Positions 1 through 6,944 of a stretch of 43,218 nt of DNA are shown here, one piece after another. Source of the DNA: Pseudooceanicola marinus (lineage in GTDB: Bacteria > Pseudomonadota > Alphaproteobacteria > Rhodobacterales > Rhodobacteraceae). The DNA is taken from the NCBI RefSeq assembly GCF_020177265.1, contig NZ_JAIVMC010000019.1:1-43218 (forward strand). The letters are read 5' to 3'. Positions within the stretch are counted from its first letter, which is position 1, and each line of letters starts with the position of its first letter. A model generated the notes under the pieces. It was given only the letters and a program-made list of their open reading frames with translations. It was not told where the DNA came from and did not search any database. The translations under genes were made by a program, and so were the position numbers.

Positions 1-179
1 GAACAATGCGGTCAAATACGACAAGCGCCGCTACAAACGCCGCAATCGGATCGAGATCATGTTCGGCAGGCTGAAGGATTGGCGGCGTGTGGCGACCCGA
101 TACGACAGATGCCCGAAAGGCTTCCTGTCAGCCATCGCCCTCGCAGCCCTCGTTATTTACTGGCTATGAGTCCTGACCC
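1..179 (+). mobile_element. IS5-family (IS427-like) element, 3' end only
   Basis: This is the right-hand end of an insertion sequence whose remainder lies before the window. It holds the last 55 codons of the transposase and the right inverted repeat at 166-179, which reads inward as GGGTCAGGACTCAT. The same repeat with one change (GGGTCAGGACCCAT) opens another copy at 43083. A TA dinucleotide follows here (180-181) and one precedes the right copy (43081-43082), as expected for IS427-type elements that target TA/CTAG. The transposase stop codon lies inside the inverted repeat. Confidence 0.85.
2..169 (+). CDS. IS5-family transposase, C-terminal fragment
   Basis: This is the open reading frame from the window edge to a TGA at 167-169, 55 residues. 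It carries the typical IS5/IS427 DDE C-terminus: a basic KRRYKRRNRIE stretch, then IMFGRLKDWRRVATRYD, where the glutamate of NRIE is the likely third residue of the DDE triad, and a hydrophobic end (AALVIYWL). The N-terminal half is outside the window, so it cannot be said whether this copy is intact. The complementary N-terminus of a second copy is at 43146. IS427-type transposases are often made from two frames by programmed frameshifting. Confidence 0.85.
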   Translation, partial: NNAVKYDKRRYKRRNRIEIMFGRLKDWRRVATRYDRCPKGFLSAIALAALVIYWL

Positions 180-355
180 TAGTCCTCCAGCTCGGCCGGA
201 TCGGCCGCGCGAACCGAGTGGATCTCGGCGATATGGTCGCAGTCCTGGGCAGCCTCGCGCGCAGCCCGGGCGTCGGGCGCCTCGAAGGGCACCTCGCGCG
301 GCGGGTAGTAGTAGCCGTGGGCCTCGTTGCTCATGGTCACGAAGTAGCGGGGCAT
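179..355 (-). CDS. hypothetical small protein, 3' end at the IS junction
   Basis: A 58-residue ORF begins MPRYFVTMSNEAHGYYYPP and has an alanine/arginine-rich middle (ARAAREAAQ) followed by IHSVRAADPAELED. Its TAG stop uses the last base of the neighbouring IS plus the TA target bases, so the insertion either truncated the gene or landed in its natural CTAG stop. The product is not recognised. A second, decayed copy of the last 30 codons lies on the same strand at 4801-4932, which suggests a small Rhodobacterales family present more than once. The start is an ATG at 353-355. The frame runs unbroken upstream into the lysozyme remnant, so the start is not certain. Confidence 0.45.
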   Translation of the reverse strand: MPRYFVTMSNEAHGYYYPPREVPFEAPDARAAREAAQDCDHIAEIHSVRAADPAELED

Positions 356-421
356 TCGGCCTCCCAGGTCGCATTGGTCTTCAGGTCGCGCCGCAGGTTC
401 CAGGGCGCATGGGCCGCCCAC

Positions 422-664
422 CTGGGTGCGCCGGAACATCGAGGAGCCGCAGAAAGCCCCTGCCCCGATATTGTAGGCGGCCGAGACGAAGGCGGCTCGC
501 GTCTGGTCCGGCAGCTGCGCCGGCTGGCGGGGTCGGATCCGCGTCTCGAAGGCGACCACCTCAGCCAGGAAGATCTCCCGGCATTCCTCCGGCCTCGCCG
601 TGTCGCCCATCTTCACGCCGGCCGTGTGGCCGGTGCAGATCGTCGGGATGAGGCCACGCCGCTG
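422..664 (-). pseudogene. phage-type lysozyme (GH24) remnant
   Basis: Reading leftwards, this stretch encodes the central part of a GH24 lysozyme: IPTICTGHTAGVKMGDT, then a PEECREIF helix, then AAFVSAAYNIGAGAFCGSSMFRR. These match the family's VPTICYG-GVKMGDT and FN/YNxGxGxFCxS blocks. The N-terminal segment with the catalytic glutamate is missing upstream, and the C-terminal third breaks off after RRTQ into unrelated sequence that leads into the small ORF at 179-355. It is therefore an internal fragment without the active site, probably left from a prophage lysis cassette. No other phage gene is seen nearby. Confidence 0.7.
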
Positions 665-1098
665 ATTGTTCAGCTGGCATCTCCACGCAGACCCATATCA
701 CTGACGAAACCAGTGCCCTTGACCGGAAAAGCACATTTGAGAAGAAAGTACTCGCAGCTGGACTGGCGAACCGGTGGCGTGCCCTAGCCCAATGGAACAC
801 TGAGCATCCATTCTTCCGGTCACGCCAAGGGCCATTGAACGCGTAGGCGTCCGAAACCTAAGACCGAACTAGCTTGTCTTACATGCAAGCCGCAAGATCC
901 GTAGGCCGCCATCAAAATGACTGCGCTTCCGATTGGCCTGGCATCAAGTCAAGTGCGTCACCTAAAAACAAACTGATACAGGCAGCTAGTGCGCATTACG
1001 ATCGACGCAGCTCTTGCCATCGGTGTTGCACAACACAATTCGACTCTTAGGAGGAGGCCGCACCGCGGCCCCAAGTCTGACGGATTGGAGGATTCCCC
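665..1098. other. gap upstream of atoE
   Basis: No convincing gene is seen in these 434 bases. Codon use is unlike the neighbouring genes, and no frame with a ribosome-binding site makes a sensible protein. The gap separates the lysozyme remnant from the fatty acid permease and should hold the latter's promoter. An inverted repeat at 1023-1036 is described separately. A long opposite-strand frame that enters this gap from inside atoE is a shadow. Confidence 0.5.
1023..1036. promoter_or_regulatory. inverted repeat, possible operator upstream of atoE
   Basis: GTGTTG-CA-CAACAC is a perfect 6-base inverted repeat around a 2-base centre, 62 bases before the atoE start. The size and symmetry fit a dimeric HTH operator such as a GntR-type site, but the regulator is unknown and no GntR gene is in the window. 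One occurrence could be chance. Confidence 0.35.
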
Positions 1099-2406
1099 AT
1101 GCTGAATGCCGTGTCGCGCCCGCTGGTGCGCCTGGTCGAGCGCTGGCTGCCCGACCCCTATATCTTTGTCGTCATCCTGACCCTGATCGTCATGGTCGCG
1201 GCGATGGTCTTCGAGCAACAGAGCCCCGTCGCCGTGGTCGAGATGTGGGGCGGCGGCTTCTGGGGGCTGCTGGCCTTTGCCATGCAGATGCTGCTGGTCC
1301 TGGTTACCGGCTTCATGATGGCTTCCACGCCCCTGGTGAAAGGCGGCCTGCAGAAACTGGCCGGCCTCGCCAGTTCGCCGGGCGCGGCGATCCTGCTGGT
1401 CACCTACACCGCCCTGGCGGCAAGCTGGCTCAACTGGGGCTTCGGCCTGGTCGTCGGCGCCCTCTTCGCCAAGGAGGTCGCGCGCAAGGTGAAGGTCGAC
1501 TACAGGCTGCTGGTGGCCTCCGCCTACTCCGGCTTCATCGTCTGGCATGGCGGGCTGGCGGGTTCCGTGCCGCTGGCCATCGCGACCGAGGGACACCCGT
1601 TCGAGAGCATGATCGGCGTCATTGGAACCGACCAGACGATCTTCTCCTTCTTCAACCTGGCGATCGTCCTGTGCCTCTTCATCGTCGTGCCACTGCTGAA
1701 CCGCATGATGCTGCCGAAGCCGGATGAAAGCGTCTATGTCGATCCCGAGCTGCTGACCGAATCCGAGCCCCCGGTGGCGAAGGGCGACACCCCGGCCGAG
1801 CGGCTGGAAGGCAGCCGGATCCTGACCTGGCTGATTGGCCTCTCGGGCTTCGCCTTCCTGTTCGACTATTTTATCAACGACGGGACGCTGACGCTCAATA
1901 TCGTCAACTTCCTGTTCCTCTTCATGGCGATCATCCTGCACGGCACCCCACGCAACCTGCTGGCCAGCCTCAACGATGGCATCAAGGGCGGCGCCGGGAT
2001 CGTCATCCAGTTCCCCTTCTATGCCGGCATCATGGCGATCATGGTCGACTCTGGGCTGGCCGAGTCGATCTCCTCGGGCATGGTCTCTCTCGCGTCCGAG
2101 GCCACCCTGCCCCTCTGGTCCTTCCTCAGCGCCGGCGTGGTGAACTTCTTCGTGCCATCGGGCGGCGGACAGTGGGCCGTGCAGGCCCCGGTGATCCTGC
2201 CCGCGGCGGCCGAACTGGGCGTCGATCCGGCCCGCGCGGCGATGGCCGTGGCCTGGGGCGATGCCTGGACGAACATGGTGCAGCCCTTCTGGGCCTTGCC
2301 GATCCTCGGGATCGCCGGCCTGAAGGCGAAGGACATCATGGGCTTCTGCACTCTGCACCTGGTGCTGAGCGGCATCGTGATCTCGCTCGGCCTGACCTTC
2401 CTGTAA
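1099..2406 (+). CDS. atoE: short-chain fatty acid transporter, AtoE/TIGR00366 family
   Basis: A 435-residue polytopic inner-membrane protein of the AtoE family, close to the family's usual 440. These permeases take up short-chain fatty acids such as acetoacetate or butyrate; in E. coli AtoE works with the AtoDA CoA transferase. Visible features are about ten hydrophobic segments, the WLPDPYIFVVILT start, the ASWLNWGFGLVVGALFAKE block near residue 115, and the FVPSGGGQWAVQAPV block near residue 355. The ATG follows TGGAGG by 7 bases. The gene stands alone; no ato CoA-transferase or thiolase is adjacent, so the substrate is inferred from family only. An inverted repeat and a convergent hairpin flank it. 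Confidence 0.88.
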   Translation: MLNAVSRPLVRLVERWLPDPYIFVVILTLIVMVAAMVFEQQSPVAVVEMWGGGFWGLLAFAMQMLLVLVTGFMMASTPLVKGGLQKLAGLASSPGAAILLVTYTALAASWLNWGFGLVVGALFAKEVARKVKVDYRLLVASAYSGFIVWHGGLAGSVPLAIATEGHPFESMIGVIGTDQTIFSFFNLAIVLCLFIVVPLLNRMMLPKPDESVYVDPELLTESEPPVAKGDTPAERLEGSRILTWLIGLSGFAFLFDYFINDGTLTLNIVNFLFLFMAIILHGTPRNLLASLNDGIKGGAGIVIQFPFYAGIMAIMVDSGLAESISSGMVSLASEATLPLWSFLSAGVVNFFVPSGGGQWAVQAPVILPAAAELGVDPARAAMAVAWGDAWTNMVQPFWALPILGIAGLKAKDIMGFCTLHLVLSGIVISLGLTFL

Positions 2407-2415
2407 GGCAAACGA

Positions 2416-2442
2416 CTGCCCCGGGATCGACGCCCGGGGCAG
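2416..2442. terminator. convergent hairpin between atoE and cupin gene
   Basis: CTGCCCCGGG, a 7-base loop and CCCGGGGCAG form a perfect 10-bp stem just after the atoE stop. It could end transcription from both converging genes. There is no clear T-run on either side, so Rho-independent action is likely weak. Confidence 0.55.
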
Positions 2443-2478
2443 CCGAAACTGGCCCAGGTGCCATTCACTCAGCCGCGC

Positions 2479-2823
2479 TTACAGGGCCGGCGCGTCGTGC
2501 CTATCGCCCCGGGAGGTCGGCGTTGAGACCACCAGGAAGATGACTTCGGACTCGCTGTCGTTCCGGGCCTGATGAGGGGAATTTGCAGGGACGTTGATGC
2601 CGCTTCGCGCGGGAACGGTCTGGCTCACCCCGTCCAGCTCCATCGTCAAGGACCCGGAGAGGACGTAGAAGAACTGCCGCGCTTTCGCATGATAGTGGCG
2701 AACTTCTTTCGTGTTCGCCGGCATGCGCTCTTCGATGATGAGCAGGTCGCTGCCCGAGGCCAGGATCCAGCCATCGCAATCCTCACCCCACTTGTAGTGC
2801 TCCGCGGTTTGCGAGCTGATCAT
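2479..2823 (-). CDS. cupin-domain protein
   Basis: A 114-residue single-domain cupin. The first cupin motif is visible around residues 41-62 (EVRHYHAKARQFFYVLSG, with the HxH and later residues that bind metal) and the second around 75-90 (GINVPANSPHQARN, with the third histidine). Small cupins of this kind may be sugar or acid isomerases, dioxygenases or simple binding proteins; nothing here decides. The start is preceded by AGGGGG 7 bases upstream. It is transcribed towards atoE and is not in an operon. The product is probably cytosolic, as no signal peptide is seen. Confidence 0.8.
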   Translation of the reverse strand: MISSQTAEHYKWGEDCDGWILASGSDLLIIEERMPANTKEVRHYHAKARQFFYVLSGSLTMELDGVSQTVPARSGINVPANSPHQARNDSESEVIFLVVSTPTSRGDRHDAPAL

Positions 2824-3231
2824 CGGCGCCCCCCTTAATTAACGGGGACAACCTCTAAGATCAAAGCGGTCGTTCCACAATGCTTGGCCCGTTCCGGCAG
2901 CCTGACCGGCGTCGCCCCAAGGGGCGACTACACCGGACAGATGTGCATCACGCAGCGCACGCCCCTTTCAGTGAATTTCTGGAGAAGTGAACCACGATTT
3001 CCGGGACTCGATGCAGCATCATGCCGGGTGATCGCGGCAGAGGAGATGGCGCCTGAATTCGGCAATGATCCGACGCTGCCTTGTAAACCCGGTCCGCAAG
3101 GACCATGTGAGTTTAGCTTACGCTTTTCTCTTCGACATTCTGCTGCCTGAAACGGTTTCGGTTGATCGACTTGGATCGACTTTGCCGGGCTGCCGCATAT
3201 CGCGGGCAGCAGACATCAGGAGGAGACCGAC
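2824..3231. other. gap between divergent cupin and cold-shock genes
   Basis: These 408 bases hold no convincing gene. They contain a perfect 8-bp hairpin at 2911-2928 (GTCGCCCC-AA-GGGGCGAC), a GCAA-loop hairpin at 3091-3104 (GGTCC-GCAA-GGACC), and an imperfect hairpin about 3200-3221 shortly before the cold-shock gene. Long structured leaders are usual for cspA-type mRNAs, so the last part is probably its 5' untranslated region. The 2911 hairpin has no T-run and no assigned role. Confidence 0.4.
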
Positions 3232-3438
3232 ATGGCTCAAGGCACCGTGAAATGGTTCAACACCACCAAAGGCTTCGGGTTCATTCAGCCCGACGACGGC
3301 GGGAAAGACATCTTCGTGCACATCTCCGCGGTTGAACGCGCAGGTCTGTCCGATCTGCCCGAAGGCAAGAAGGTGAGCTACACGCTCGAGGCCGGCCGCG
3401 ATGGCCGCGAATCCGCCGGATCGCTGGAGCTGGTGTGA
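3232..3438 (+). CDS. CspA-family cold-shock protein
   Basis: A 68-residue single cold-shock domain (OB fold) that binds single-stranded RNA and DNA and acts as an RNA chaperone in the cytoplasm. Both RNP motifs are present: KGFGFIQPD near residue 14 (RNP1) and DIFVHISAV near residue 27 (RNP2). The basic/aromatic start [11 protein letters not shown] is typical. The ATG follows AGGAGGAG by about 7 bases. The stop codon overlaps the GTG start of the next small gene (GTGA), so the two are probably translated together. Which cold-shock paralogue it is, or whether it responds to cold, cannot be told. Confidence 0.93.
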   Translation: MAQGTVKWFNTTKGFGFIQPDDGGKDIFVHISAVERAGLSDLPEGKKVSYTLEAGRDGRESAGSLELV

Positions 3439-3662
3439 AGCCAACTCTGGACGATATCCTCAACGGCGTTCCCGAACAGGGCGGCAATGGTGGCAAACCA
3501 TTGTCGCCCACCAAGAAGGCCGATGCGCGGTCCGAGACGCAGCTCGACAAGATTTCGGCCAGCGCCAAGCGCTTGCTGACAGAAGAAGCTGAGCAGCGCG
3601 CGGACAAGATCGCGCGCCTCAGTGCCGCCCGCCGCGCGCTAGGGCGGGACGATAACACCTGA
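3435..3662 (+). CDS. hypothetical small protein coupled to csp
   Basis: A 75-residue charged protein beginning [17 protein letters not shown], with a lysine/glutamate-rich helical second half (around residues 38-70) that could form a coiled coil. It starts with GTG overlapping the last codon and stop of the cold-shock gene, so it is probably translationally coupled and expressed with it. No family is recognised and no signal peptide or membrane segment is seen. The overlap and clean codon use favour a real gene. It may assist the cold-shock protein, but this is only inferred from position. Confidence 0.6.
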   Translation: MKPTLDDILNGVPEQGGNGGKPLSPTKKADARSETQLDKISASAKRLLTEEAEQRADKIARLSAARRALGRDDNT

Positions 3663-3844
3663 TCCCCTGCGGCCCGCCAAGGGCCCGCACGAGATCAGTT
3701 CCAATACCTCTTGCGACACGGCCTGCCCGGAGCGCCCATCTCGGACCCAGTCCGACGGCGCCCCGGTGCAGCTCTTCGTGGCCGCCCCAGGCGGCGGCCG
3801 ATGGCGCGAGGCACCACCGACACAACGGATCAGGGAGGATCACC

Positions 3845-4021
3845 ATGGGCTATTCACAGCCAAAGAAGCAGTTGGATCTCAAGGAGTTCCTCAGCACGCC
3901 CGCGAAGAAGCGGCCCGGCGCCAAGACGTTCGGGTATCGAAGATTCCCCACGGCGCCTGCCGCGTCCCAAGACGACGCCCCGACCGGCGAGAGCGGGTCC
4001 GAGGAGCCTTCGGACGGCTGA
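3845..4021 (+). CDS. hypothetical small basic protein
   Basis: A 58-residue ORF, MGYSQPKKQLDLKEFLST onward, with a lysine-rich first half and an acidic Ser/Glu/Asp-rich tail ending EEPSDG. A good ribosome-binding site (GGGAGG) lies 6 bases before the ATG. The family is not recognised. A perfect 8-bp hairpin (CTCGCCCG-TC-CGGGCGAG, 4044-4061) follows the stop and may close the transcript. The strong Shine-Dalgarno and trailing hairpin are the main support. Alternative frames across this stretch lack ribosome-binding sites. Confidence 0.6.
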   Translation: MGYSQPKKQLDLKEFLSTPAKKRPGAKTFGYRRFPTAPAASQDDAPTGESGSEEPSDG

Positions 4022-4210
4022 CCCACCAGGTCCACCGCAGCGGCTCGCCCGTCCGGGCGAGGCCTGCCCGGGCATTACCGGACGGGCTGTGCCCCGTTGG
4101 CCGATCTATCGCTCACTGCGCGAGACCAGACACGAATACAGGCGCCATTGCAGCGTCCCCGGACTGCAGCTGAGGAAACCGCTGCTTCCGGCAGATACTA
4201 GGATACGAAA

Positions 4211-4462
4211 ATGATGGATATTCCCTGGGGCGAACCCTTCGCCCTCATCGACACGAACGGCCACAGCGTCGCCCGTGTCGGAACAATCGAAACCGCTCAC
4301 CACTGGCTACGCCGCAAATGGCCGACCAGCGACACGACGCACCGAAAGGCTCTGGACCGGATCGAGGACGCCATGGACTGCATGGGTTCGGTCGTGGAGG
4401 CCAGACAGGCTTTCATAGTGGCGGCGCGCTCTGCCGGGTTCGTTACTGCGGAGCTTTCGTAG
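4211..4462 (+). CDS. DUF982-family small protein
   Basis: An 83-residue protein matching the DUF982 pattern: a short beta-rich N-terminus, the block around residues 28-42 that ends in HWLRRKWPT, and a C-terminal helix with EARQAFIVAARSAGFV. The family is common in rhizobia and Rhodobacterales and has no established function. Two adjacent ATG codons at 4211 and 4214 are possible starts; neither has a strong ribosome-binding site. It lies among other small stress-type proteins. Confidence 0.75.
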   Translation: MMDIPWGEPFALIDTNGHSVARVGTIETAHHWLRRKWPTSDTTHRKALDRIEDAMDCMGSVVEARQAFIVAARSAGFVTAELS

Positions 4463-4571
4463 GAAGGCGCGACCCGGCGCCTTTCGCGGTCCCTCAAGGC
4501 GCCCCCATTTGCCCTGTAAACAAGATCCAAGAGCAGGCGGCGCTCCAGGACATCGCTAGGAAACACACCCC

Positions 4572-4736
4572 ATGACCTCCACGAAACTCCCTCACGAGAA
4601 CAACGAGACAGCGCGTCCCACGCAATTGAACCCGAATTCAGAGGCACTTACCTGGGACGACTTCATGATTGGGCTTTCTGAAGACATCCCGGTGACTGAG
4701 GCGCGCACTTCATTGGGGCGCCTGCTCCAAGAATGA
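4572..4736 (+). CDS. possible small protein
   Basis: A 54-residue ORF beginning MTSTKLPHENNE and ending ARTSLGRLLQE. The second half (WDDFMIGLSEDIP and after) looks protein-like and helical; the first half is polar. AGGAA lies about 10 bases before the ATG, a weak ribosome-binding site. No family is recognised. It follows the DUF982 gene by 109 bases and could share its transcript. Support is only moderate. Confidence 0.4.
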   Translation: MTSTKLPHENNETARPTQLNPNSEALTWDDFMIGLSEDIPVTEARTSLGRLLQE

Positions 4737-4800
4737 CAGGCCCTGGCCGTCGATCAACCTCCCAAAGGCAGGATCGGCTGCCCCCCAACGCCGCAGAATA

Positions 4801-4932
4801 GTCGGCCGGATCAGCCGCTCGGACCGAGTGGATCTTGGCGATATGATCCCAGCGTTGCGCAGCCTTGCGGGCCGCTCGGGCCTACAAGACATCAAATCGC
4901 CGCGTGCCCCCCGGCAACCGCAGGGTGGCCAT
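4801..4932 (-). pseudogene. decayed copy of the small gene at 179-355
   Basis: Codons here read ARAARKAAQRWDHIAKIHS and then VRAADPAD, matching ARAAREAAQDCDHIAEIHS and VRAADPAEL of the left-end small protein. In the same frame an in-frame TAG sits at 4882-4884 just before this block, and the sequence runs on past the point where the other copy stops. The 5' half has diverged almost beyond recognition. It is a dead paralogue, and suggests that this region once held two copies. Confidence 0.55.
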
Positions 4933-5044
4933 CCGGCCGCAGAGCGGCACCTGCCCACGTTGGCCTCTCACCCCAGTCGCAGACTGTGGCGAAGACGCCC
5001 GGGACGGGGAACCAGACCCCACCCCGGGTCACGACAGGCTCTTG

Positions 5045-5215
5045 TCAGTGCTTCAACTCGCGGATCGCGTCGCGGATCCGCTGCCAGTCGCGGGCCTGGT
5101 CCGTTTCGCCGGACGCTTCGCAGGCACGGATCTTTTCCGCGACCTTCGCCTCGGCGGCCGGGCCGTGCGCACGGTAGAGCGCGCTCGCCTGCTGGGATGC
5201 GTTGATCGGTTGCAT
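5045..5215 (-). CDS. hypothetical small helical protein
   Basis: A 56-residue protein, MQPINASQQASALYRAHGP onward, predicted to be helical (AAEAKVAEKIRACEASGE, then a final QRIRDAIRELK helix). The ATG at 5213-5215 was chosen over an upstream one because AGAGGAGG lies 5 bases before it. The pattern of a short amphipathic protein of about 55 aa with a Lys/Glu helix pair is common in Rhodobacterales, but no function is known. It is transcribed away from the next small gene at 5442. Confidence 0.65.
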   Translation of the reverse strand: MQPINASQQASALYRAHGPAAEAKVAEKIRACEASGETDQARDWQRIRDAIRELKH

Positions 5216-5441
5216 GGGTCCTCCTCTCTGCGGGCCTCTCTTGGCCCGGTGCAAGCGGTCTATCACATCCGCCCCTGTTTTTCATGACGCAGCGCAGCAC
5301 GACGGCAAGGTCAGCGGGATACGGTCCACCTCCCATGGAAGCCCCCCGCTCCCGCGCCCCTGCCGCGGGCGGCAGGCAGGATCGCGGCGTCCCGCGACAA
5401 TCGCTCTTGAGCCTCCCCGAGAGGCGCGGCAGAAGGCGCCC

Positions 5442-5651
5442 ATGAGCGAGAATACATGCGAGATCGACCGGGCCGCGGGCACCTTCACCCTGAACCTGGA
5501 GACATGGGGCAACACCTACCCGCTGGACACGCTGGAACGGTGGCTGGCCTTCTACCGCGAGCAGCGCGACCTCTTTCCCAAGTCGCGCAATTCCTACGAC
5601 AAGACGATCGCCCTGCTGGAAAACGCCCTGGCCGAGCGGGACGGGGGCTGA
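5442..5651 (+). CDS. hypothetical small protein
   Basis: A 69-residue protein beginning MSENTCEIDRAAGTFTLNLE. It has a beta-rich N-terminus, then a helical region rich in aromatic and charged residues (LERWLAFYREQRDLFPKSR). The ATG has AGAAGG 5 bases upstream. The frame is open further upstream, but codon use there is poor, so the short form is preferred. The family is not recognised. It is the last of the small-protein cluster before the LuxR regulator. Confidence 0.6.
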   Translation: MSENTCEIDRAAGTFTLNLETWGNTYPLDTLERWLAFYREQRDLFPKSRNSYDKTIALLENALAERDGG

Positions 5652-5935
5652 CGCCTCCGCAGATGACCAACAGAGGCACGCCCGGTCCCGCCGCAGGCCG
5701 CCCGTGGCCCGCCCCGAAAGCCGTGCTGCGGCGATCTTGATCGCAGTCAGCCAATGGCCAACTGACGCCAAGGCGCGGCAGAAATGCGCCCGAGGTGATA
5801 GGAAAAACCTTTCTTGTGAATAGATTAACGCGACGGCGATTTCTGGCTAGCGTCGAGGCCGATCAGAAGAGGTGACCGCCCGCATCTGCACCGGGCTCTC
5901 GCACATCACCTCATGCGCCAGGAAAGGGGGATCCT

Positions 5936-6736
5936 ATGAGTGCACCGGGAGGAACGGAGAGCGGTTCTACGCCGCAGAGCCACGGCACCGGCACGGGCGA
6001 CCTGAGTCATTTCACCTTCATCGGCTCCGGCACGCTGTTTTCGGACGTGGTTCTACGCACGATCGACACCGAGTTTGCCGGCATTCACGCGACCAGATAC
6101 CCGCAGCTCAACACCTGGGCGCTGACCGTGCTGGATCACCCGACCGCCCCGCCCCCGCCGACGCGTTTGCTGGTGGTGGATGAACGGCAGGTCGACGACC
6201 TGTTCCTGCTGCTCCGACGGCGTCCGACGGAGATGGAGGACACCCGGCTGGCCCTGGCCGCGCGCACCTCCCTGGGGGCGGCCAAACTTGTCCGCAGCGA
6301 CGGGCACAACCTGGTGCAGCACCGCGTCAGCATCCTGCCGATGAACCTGCACCTGACGGCCTGGATCCAGCTGCTGCGACTGCTGGACTGTGGCGAACAC
6401 TATCTGCCGTCCTGCGCGTTCGACCTCACGCCCCCCTATGCAGAGGGCGCGACACCCCCGGACGCCGGGGGAGAGGGTGACCACGCCTCGGCCGAGGCCT
6501 TCACCGCCCTGACGCCGCGAGAACAGGAGGTTCTGCGCCTCGTGGCGGCGGGCCGGCCCAACAAGGTCATCGCCCGCGACCTATCCGTCTCGGCCCATAC
6601 GGTGAAACTGCATATCCACCGGATCATGGGCAAGCTGGGGGTCAGCAACCGCACCGAAGCGGCCATCCGTTTCCTGCACGAGGGCGCCGGCGACGGCCAC
6701 GCCTCGGCACAGGCGCCCTCCCCCTCCAACAGCTGA
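5936..6736 (+). CDS. LuxR-type regulator with pseudo-receiver-like N-terminus
   Basis: A 266-residue regulator. The C-terminal HTH is clear at about 190-247 (LTPREQEVLRLVAAGRPNK, then VKLHIHRIMGKLGV). The N-terminal 30-160 has the strand-helix rhythm of a receiver but lacks the phosphorylation site: a first strand FTFIGSG, a second TRLLVVDE, and a closing VSILPMNLHLTAWIQLLR. This layout resembles CsgD/VpsT-like and alphaproteobacterial pseudo-receiver regulators that control matrix and surface polysaccharide; that link is inference. GGAAAGGGGG lies a few bases before the ATG. It precedes secreted-protein genes and the polysaccharide operon, which makes it a candidate regulator of them. Confidence 0.8.
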   Translation: MSAPGGTESGSTPQSHGTGTGDLSHFTFIGSGTLFSDVVLRTIDTEFAGIHATRYPQLNTWALTVLDHPTAPPPPTRLLVVDERQVDDLFLLLRRRPTEMEDTRLALAARTSLGAAKLVRSDGHNLVQHRVSILPMNLHLTAWIQLLRLLDCGEHYLPSCAFDLTPPYAEGATPPDAGGEGDHASAEAFTALTPREQEVLRLVAAGRPNKVIARDLSVSAHTVKLHIHRIMGKLGVSNRTEAAIRFLHEGAGDGHASAQAPSPSNS

Positions 6737-6944
6737 ACCCCCGCCGCACGCCCGCCCCACAGCCGCCGGGATGCTGCCCTGCGGCGCGAGAAATGCGGCG
6801 GCGCCGCACGGCAGCTGACCGGAATCCGGTCTGGCGCGAACGTCGAACTTCATGATTAGCTTCAATAATTGCCTGAGATCCGTCGGACACCCGAGGTCGG
6901 GAAAGAAGCGTCCAGCGGGGACCGTATTTTTCCGGAGCTGTGAC

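Noticed and set aside
958..2358. Long minus-strand frame of 466 codons opposite atoE
   Set aside because: It is the antisense shadow of a clearly recognised permease, rich in His/Gln/Arg from high-GC third positions, with no domain.
2884..3150. 88-codon plus-strand frame upstream of the cold-shock gene
   Set aside because: No ribosome site and odd composition; it spans hairpins and probably the untranslated leader.
5738..5751. TTGAT followed by GTCAG as a second FNR-type site
   Set aside because: The second half matches the consensus poorly, so it is not counted.
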